This document shows positions 15,859-24,800 of a stretch of DNA of 64,000 nt, one piece after another. A program made the translations under genes and the position numbers. The notes beneath the pieces were generated by a model. The model had not been told where the DNA came from. It did not search any database and was given only the letters and a program-made list of their open reading frames with translations. Source of the stretch: Sphingomonas colocasiae (GTDB lineage Bacteria; Pseudomonadota; Alphaproteobacteria; Sphingomonadales; Sphingomonadaceae); contig NZ_JAINVV010000015.1 of assembly GCF_019880585.1 (NCBI RefSeq), forward strand, positions 124,001 to 188,000. Direction: 5' to 3'. Numbering within the stretch: the first letter of the stretch is position 1; every line of letters begins with the position of its first letter.

Positions 15859-18800
15859 TCAGGCGATCACGGCCACCGAAGCTTCGACGAAGATCGTCGT
15901 CGTCCCCAGCCCATATTGATTATAGGCATGGTTGTTCACGAGGATCTGGCCTTCGTAGATAGCGCCGGTCATCGTCACCGTATCGCCCATGTCGCCGGTC
16001 ACATAGAGGTCCCGATCGCTGTCGGTGACCTGGATCACCCCCGCCTCGGTCAGTGTGATGCCGCGTCCGGGATCGCCGACGCCCAGATCGATGCGCTCGA
16101 TATTGGCGATGTTGGTCGCCCCGCCGTTGAGCGTCAGCACGGTGCCGGTGCCCTTGTCGATCAGCAACGTGTCGAAGCCGGTGCCGCCGTCGATCTTCAC
16201 GTCGAGCGCGTCGTAGACGAGCACGTCATTGCCCTCGCCGCCGTTCAGGCTGTCCACGCCATCCCCGCCGCGCAGCAGGTCGTTGCCCTTGCCGCCCAGC
16301 AGCGTATCGTCGCCGGCGAAGCCGTAGAGGCGTTCGTTGGCGTCGCCACCGGTCAGCGTCTCGCCGCCCGTCGTTCCAAGCTGGATGTTCGAATTGCCGT
16401 TGGCGTTGAGCAGGCTCAGGTCGAGCAGCGTTCCGGAGAAATCGCTGTCGCTTTTCGTGCCGTCGCTGGCGGTGATCTTCGTCTCGTTCAGCACCTGCAA
16501 TCCGAGCAGCGTCAGATCCTGTTCGAAATGCACCGTCGCCAGCAGTTCGTTGATCGCGCGATTGTCGATCGTACCACCGTCGATGGCCGTGATGGTGAGC
16601 TGCGAGAGTGGGCCGATAATGCCCAGGATGCCATCCTCGTTCTTGACGGTGAACTTCAATCCAAGCTCCGTCGCCAGCAATTCGGATGCCGTCAGTTCAT
16701 AGGCTTCCAGATTGAGATTGATCAGCGGATTGTAACGGATCTGGACTGATTTGATGTTGTTGTCGGGATCGAACGCCACCAGTGATTGCTGGTTGATGTC
16801 GATCAGCCCCAGGGTTTCGGCGCTGATCAGCCCAAGCAGCGCGGTTTCGTTCGCCTGGACGATCGGCGCCTGGTTGGTGTTGGTGATGACGATCGGCTGG
16901 TTGTCGCTGGTGCCGACATTGCCCGCCGCATCGACCACGCGGGCATCGATGGTGTGATTGCCCACGGACAGCGTGCCATAGCCATAGAACCAGGTGGTGC
17001 CATTGTCCGTCGCCTCCACCCAGGCGCCGCCGTCGATCCTGATTTCGACGCGTTCGCTCGCGGCCAGCGGCTGGCTGAGCGTGCCGAAGATCGTGGGAGA
17101 CCGATCCTCCGTGCTCCAGTCGCCGATCGTGCCGGTATCGTCCGCCAGCGCGGTGATCGCGATCGTCTGCGTCGGCGCGGCGGTGTCGATCGTCACCGCA
17201 TAGCCGGCGGACGGCGCACTCACATTGCCCGCGGCATCCCGCGACGTCGCGGTGAAGCTGTGGGCGCCCTGGCCCAGCGCCGTTGCCGGCGTGAAGCTCC
17301 AGCCGCCGGCGCCGTTCGCCGTGGTGGTGCCGAGCAGCGTGCCGTTGTCGTAGACGGAAACGACCGAATTGGCTTCCGCGCCGGTGCCCGCGATCGCCGG
17401 GCGGGTATCGTCGGTGAACCCGCCATTGGCGACAAGGCCGGTGACGGCGCCGATATCATCGGTGACCGACGTGATCACCGGTGCGGCCGGCGCGGTCGCA
17501 TCGATGGTGATCGCATAAGCCGCCGAAGGCCCGCTGACATTGCCGGCCGCATCCGTCGCGGTGACGGTGAAGCTGTGCGCACCGTTGCCGAGCGCCGTGG
17601 CCGGCGTGAAGCTCCACGCCCCCGATCCGTTCGCCGTGGTCGTACCGAGCAACGTGCCATTGTCATAGACCGAGATCGTCGCATTCGCCTCGGCGCCCGT
17701 ACCGGCGATCGCCGGACGCGTGTCGTCGGTCAGGCCGCCATTGGCGATCGTGCCGGTGATCAGCCCGACATCGTCGGTCACCGAACCGATGCTTGGAACA
17801 CCCGGCGCAGCCGTATCGATGGTGATCGTATAGGCCGTCGATTGCGGACTGACATTGCCCGCAGCGTCGGTCGCGGTGACGCGGAAGCTGTGCCCGCCGG
17901 TCGCCAGCGCGGTGGCCGGCGTGAAGCTCCAGGCACCGGCGCCGTTCGCGGTCGTGGTGCCCAGCGCCACCCCATTGTCATAAACGGTGATGGTCGCATT
18001 GGCCTCCGCACCCGTGCCGGCGATCAAAGGCCGGGTATCGTCGGTCACCCCGCCATTGGCCACCAGCCCGGTGACCGAGCCGACATCGTCGGTGACCGAG
18101 CCGATCGTCGGGAATGCGGGCGCGGCCGTATCGATCGTGATCGCATAGGCGGCCGATGGCGCGCTGACATTGCCCGCCGCGTCGGTCGCGGTCGCGGTGA
18201 AGCTGTGCCCACCCTGGCCCAGTGCGGAAGCCGGGGTGAAACTCCAGCCCCCCGCGCCATTCGCGGTCGTGGTGCCCAGCAGCACGCCATTGTCGTAGAT
18301 CGAGATCGTCGCATTCGCCTCGGCGCCCGTACCGGCGATCGCCGGGCGCGTATCGTCGGTGACCCCGCCATCGGCGACGACGCCGGTGATCGCGCCGATA
18401 TCGTCGGTCACGGTCGCGATCGTCAGCACCGTGGGCGCGGCCGTGTCGATCGTGATCGCATAGGCGGCCGACGGCGCGCTGGCATTGCCGGCGCTGTCGG
18501 TGGCGGTCACCGTGAAGCTGTGACCGCCCTGGCCGAGCGCGGAAGCGGGCGTGAAGCTCCACGCTCCCGATCCATTGGCCGTGGTGGTGCCCAGCAACGT
18601 GCCATTGTCGTAGACCGAGATCGTCGCATTGGCTTCGGCGCCCGTGCCCGCGATCACCGGCAGCGTATCGTCTGTCACGCCGCCATTGGCGACCACCCCG
18701 GTTATCAGTCCGACATCATCGGTCACCGATGCGATCACCGGCACGCCCGGCGCGGCCGTGTCGATGGTGATGGCATAAGCTGCGGAGGGCGCGCTGACAT

Positions 18801-21800
18801 TGCCCGCGGCGTCCGTGGCGGTCACCGTGAAGCTGTGTCCGCCCTGGCCGAGAGCGGAGGCCGGCGTGAAGCTCCACGCCCCCGATCCATTGGCCGTGGC
18901 GGTGCCCAGCAGCGTGCCATTGTCATAGACCGAGATGGTCGCATTGGGTTCTGCACCGGTACCCGCGATCGCCGGCAACGTATCGTCGGTCGTGCCACCA
19001 TTGGCGACAACGCCCGTGATCGCACCGACATCGTCGGTCACCGATCCGATCGCCGGCACGGTCGGAACAGCGGTGTCGATCGTCACTGCATAGGCGGCGG
19101 AGGGGGCGCTCACATTGCCCGCCGCATCCGTCGCGGTCACGGTGAAGCTGTGTCCGCCCTGGCCCAGCGCCGTAACCGGCGTGAAGCTCCAGGCGCCGGC
19201 GCCATTCGCGGTGGTCGTGCCCAGCAGCGTGCCGTTGTCGTAGATCGAGATGGTGGCATTGGCCTCCGCACCCGTGCCCGCGATCGCCGGACGCGTATCG
19301 TCGGTCGTGCCGCCATTGGCGACGACACCGGTGATCGCGCCGACATCGTCGGTGACGGACGCGATCGTCAGGGCCGTTGGTGCCGCCGTGTCGATGGTGA
19401 GCGCATAGGGCGCGGAAACGCCACTCACATTGCCGGCACCATCGGTGGCGGTCACGGTGAAGCTGTGTGCACCCTGGCCCAGCGCCGTTGCCGGCGTGAA
19501 GCTCCATGCGCCAGCGCCGTTCGCCGTCGTCGTGCCGAGCAAGGTGCCGTTGTCATAGACCGAGATGATGGCGCCCGGTTCAACCCCCATGCCCGTGATC
19601 GCGGGCCTGGTATCGTCGGTGACGCCTCCCTTCGCGACGATGCCGGTGACGGTGCCGATATCGTCGACGACGGAATCGATGATCGGCAGCGCGGGCGCCG
19701 CCGTGTCGATGGTGACGGCATAGGCGGCCGATGGTGCGCTGGCATTGCCGGCGCTGTCGGTGGCGGTGACGGTGAAGCTGTGCGCGCCCTGTCCAAGCGC
19801 CGTCGCCGGCGTGAAACTCCACGCGCCCGAACCATTGGCCGTGGTCGTGCCGATCAGCACGCCATTGTCATAGACCGAGATGGTCGCATTGGCTTCCACG
19901 CCGCTGCCGGCGATCGCCGGACGCGTATCGTCGGTCACGCCGCCATTGGCGACGACGCCGGTGATCGCGCCGACATCGTCGGTCACCGATCCGATCACCG
20001 GAACGCCCGGCGCGGCCGTGTCGATCGTCACCGCATAGGCGGCGGACGGTCCGCTGACATTGCCCGCGCCATCGGTCGCGGTGACGGTGAAGCTGTGACC
20101 GCCCTGGCCCAGCGCCGTCGCCGGCGTGAAGCTCCACACGCCCGCGCCATTGGCCGTGGTCGTGCCGAGCAATACCCCATTGTCATAGATGGAGATGGTC
20201 GCATTGGCCTCAGCGCCGCTGCCGGCGATTGCCGGGCGCGTGTCGTCGGTCACGCCGCCATTGGCGACGACGCCGGTCACCGCGCCGACATCGTCGGTCA
20301 CCGATCCGATCGCCGGAACGCCCGGCGCGGCAGTATCGACGGTCACCGCATAGGCGGCGGACGGTCCGCTGACATTGCCGGCCGCATCGGTGGCGGTGAC
20401 GGTGAAGCTGTGGACGCCCTGGCCCAGCGCGGACGCGGGCGTGAAGCTCCATGCCCCCGCTCCGTTCGCCGTCGTCGTGCCCAGCAGCGTGCCGTTGTCG
20501 TAGATCGAGATGGTGGCATTGGCCTCCGCGCCCGTGCCCGCGATCGCCGGACGGTTATCGTCGGTGGTGCCGCCATTGGCGACCACGCCCGTCACCGCGC
20601 CGACATCGTCGGTCACCGATCCGATCACCGGAACGCCGGGCGCGGCCGTGTCGATGGTGACCGCATAGGCCGCCGATGGCGCGCTGGCGGCACCGCCGAC
20701 CGTGGCTGTCGCCGTGAAGCTGTGTCCGCCCTGGCCCAGCGCGGACGATGGCGTGAAGCTCCATGCCCCACCCGCATTGGCCGTGGTCGTGCCGAGCAGC
20801 ACCCCGTTGTCATAGACCGATATCGTGGCACCGGCGACCGCGCCCGCCCCGACGATCACCGGGATCGTATCGTTGGTCGAACCGCCATTGGCGATCGCTC
20901 CGACGACCGGCGCGACATCATCGGTGACCGATGTGATCACCGGCGCTGCCGGCGGTGCTCCGTCATCGACGATCGTGCTCGCCGGACCCGAGGTGTTGCC
21001 CGCCGCGTCGGTCGCGGTCGCGGTCACCGTCGTGCCGTCCGGGATCGTCGCGGGCGGCGTATAGGTCCAGTTGCCCGACGCATCGACCGGCACGGTCACG
21101 TCGAAGCTGCCATTGCCGTCGACATCCAGATTCAGCGTGGTTCCGGGTTCGGCGGTGCCGGTGACGGCGCCGCCATTGGTGGGATTGATCACGGGCGCGG
21201 CCGGAGCCACCGTGTCGACCGTCACCGCATAGGCAGCGGAAGGCGCACTCACATTGCCCACGGCGTCGGTCGCGGTGACAGTGAAGCTGTGGACGCCCTG
21301 GCCCAGCGCCGTCGCCGGCGTGAAGCTCCAGCCGCCCGCGCCGTTCGCGGTCGTCGTGCCGATCAACGTGCCATTGTCATAGATGGAGACGGTGGCATTG
21401 GCCTCGACACCGGTGCCCGCGATCGCCGGACGCGTATCGTCGGTGAACCCGCCATTGGCCACGGTGCCGGTTACCGTGCCCACATCATCGGTGATCGAGC
21501 CGATCACCGGAACGCCGGGCGCAGTCGTGTCGATGGTCACCGCATAGGCGGCGGACGGGCCACTCACATTGCCGGCCGCATCGGTCGCGGTCGCGGTGAA
21601 GCTGTGAGCCCCCTGGCCCAGCGCCGTCGCCGGGGTGAAGCTCCATGCCCCCGCGCCGTTCGCGGTCGTCGTGCCGATCAGCGTGCCATTGTCATAGACC
21701 GAGATCGTCGCATTGGCTTCCGCGCCGGTGCCGGTGACCGTCGGCCGCGCATCATCGGTGGTGCCGCCATTGGCGACGGTACCCGTGATGGCGCCGACAT

Positions 21801-24800
21801 CGTCGGTCACCGCACCGATCGCCGGAACGCCCGGCGCCGCCGTATCGATCGTGACCAGATAGGCGGCGGACGGTCCGCTGACATTGCCGGCCGGATCGGT
21901 CGCGGTCACCGTGAAGCTGTGCCCACCCTGGCCCAGCGCGGATGCCGGCGTGAACGACCAGCTTCCCGAACCGTCGGCGCTGGTGGTGCCCAGCAGCGTG
22001 CCATTGTCGTAGACGGAGATCGTCGCATTCGTCTCGGCGCCCGTACCGGAAATCGCCGGACGCGTGTCGTCTGTCGCCCCGCCATTGGCGACGATGCCGG
22101 TCACCGCGCCGACATCGTCGGTCACCGCGCCGATCACCGGCACGGTCGGCGCGGCGATATCGATGGTCACCGCATAGGCGGCGGAGGGCCCGCTGACATT
22201 GCCCGCGGCGTCCGTCGCGGTCACGGTGAAGCTGTGACCGCCCTGGCCGAGAGCTGAAGCGGGCGTGAAGCTCCATACGCCCGAACCGTTCGCCGTCGTC
22301 GTGCCCAGCAGCGTGCCATTGTCATAGACCGAGATGGTCGCATTGGCCTCCGCGCCCGTGCCCGAGATCGCCGGGAGCGTGTCGTCGGTCGTGCCGCCAT
22401 TGGCGACCACGCCCGTCACCGCACCGACATCGTCGGTAACGGCGCCGATCGTCAGAAGCGCGGGCGCTGTCGTATCGATCGTGATCGCATAGGCGGCGGA
22501 GGGAGGGCTGATATTGCCGATCGTGTCGGTTTCGGTCACGGTGAAGCTGTGACCGCCCTGGCCCAGCGCCGTCGCCGGGGTGAAGCTCCACGCGCCCGAA
22601 CCGTTGGCGGTCGCCGTTCCCAGCAATACGCCATTGTCATAGACGGAGATGGTCGAGCCTGCTTCCGCACCCGTGCCGGCGATCGTCGGGCGGGTGTCGT
22701 CGGTGGCGCCGCCATTGGCGACGATGCCGGTAACGGGGCCGACATCGTCGGTCACCGATCCGATCACCAGCGCACCGGGCACCGCCGTATCGACGGTGAC
22801 CGCATAGGCGGCAGAGGGGGCGCTCACATTGCCGGCCGCATCGGTCGCGGTCGCCGTGAAGCTATGGGCGCCCTGGCCCAGCGCCGTCGCCGGCGTGAAG
22901 CTCCACGCGCCCGAACCATTGGCCGTGGTCGTGCCCAGCAATGTGCCGTTGTCGTAGATGGAGATCGTCGCGTTTGCCTCCGCACCCGCCCCGGCGATCG
23001 CCGGACGCGTGTCGTCGGTGGTGCCGCCATTGGCGACCACGCCCGTGATCGCGCCGACATCGTCGGTCACCGATCCGATCGTCAGAACGCCGGGCGCCGC
23101 CGTGTCGATGGTGACGGCATAGGCGGCCGATGGTGCGCTGGCATTGCCGGCGCTGTCGGTGGCGGTGACGGTGAAGCTGTGTGCGCCCTGTCCAAGCGCC
23201 GTCGCCGGCGTGAAGCTCCACGCGCCCGAACCATTGGCCGTGGTCGTGCCGATGAGCACGCCATTGTCGTAGACCGAGATGGTCGCATTGGCTTCCACGC
23301 CGCTGCCGGCGATCGCCGGACGCGTATCGTCGGTCACGCCGCCATTGGCGACGACGCCGGTGATCGCACCGACATCGTCGGTCACCGATCCGATCACCGG
23401 AGCGCCCGGTGCGGCCGTGTCGATCGTCACCGCATAGGCGGCGGACGGCGCGCTGATATTCCCGGACGTGTCGGTTTCCGTCGCCGTGAAGCTATGGGCG
23501 CCCTGGCCCAGCGCCGTCGTCGGCGTGAAGCTCCACCCGCCCGAACCATCGGCGGTCGTCGTCCCCAGCAATGTGCCATTGTCGTAGACGGAGATGGTGG
23601 AGCCGGCCTCCGCACCCGTGCCGGCGATCGCCGGGCGGGTGTCGTCGGTCACGCCGCCATTGGCGACGACGCCTGTCACCGCGCCGACATCGTCGGTCAC
23701 CGATGCGATCGTCAGAACGCCCGGCGCGGCAGTATCGACGGTCACCGCATAGGCGGCGGACGGTCCGCTGACATTGCCGGCCGCATCGGTGGCGGTGACG
23801 GTGAAGCTGTGGACGCCCTGGCCCAGCGCGGACGCGGGCGTGAAGCTCCAGGCCCCCGCTCCGTTCGCCGTCGTCGTGCCCAGCAGCGTGCCGTTGTCAT
23901 AGACCGAGATGGTGGCATTGGCCTCCGCGCCCGTGCCCGCGATCGCCGGACGGTTATCGTCGGTGGTGCCGCCATTGGCGACGACGCCCGTCACCGCGCC
24001 GACATCGTCGGTCACCGATCCGATCACCGGAACGCCGGGCGCGGCCGTGTCGATGGTGACCGCATAGGCCGCCGATGGCGCGCTGCTGTTGCCCGCCGCG
24101 TCGGTCGCGATCGCGGTGAAACTGTGCGCGCCCTGGCCCAGCGCGGTTGCCGGCGTGAAGCTCCACGCACCGGCCGCATCGGCAGTCGCCGTGCCCAGCA
24201 AGGCGCCATTGTCATAGACCGAAATGGTCGCATTCGCCTCAGCACCGCTGCCCGAGATCGCCGGGCGGGTATCGTCGGTCACGCCGCCATTGGCCACGAC
24301 GCCGGTCACCGCGCCGACATCGTCGGTCACGGCGCCGATCGTCAGCAGCCCCGGCGCCGCGGTATCGACGGTGACCGCATAGGCCGATGAAGGCGCGCTG
24401 ACATCGCCGTCCACGGTGGCGGTCGCGGTGAAGCTGTGCCCGCCCTGGCCCAGCGCCGTCGCCGGCGTGAAGCTCCAGGCGCCCGCGCCATCGGCGGTCG
24501 TCGTGCCCAGCAAGGTGCCATTGTCATAAACCGAAACGGTCGCACCGCCCTGCGCACCGGTGCCCGAAATCGCGGGCCGGCTGTCGTCGGTGGCGCCGCC
24601 ATTGGCGACCACGCCCGTCACCGCACCGATATCGTCGGTGACCGCGGCGATCACCGGCGCGGCGGGCGCCGCATCGTCATCGACCGTCACGGTCGCGGGG
24701 CCGGAACTGTTGCCTGCCGGATCCGTCGCGGTCGCGGTGATCGTCGTGCCGTCCGGGATCGGCGTGGGGGGCGTGTAGCTCCAGTTGCCGGACTCGTCGA

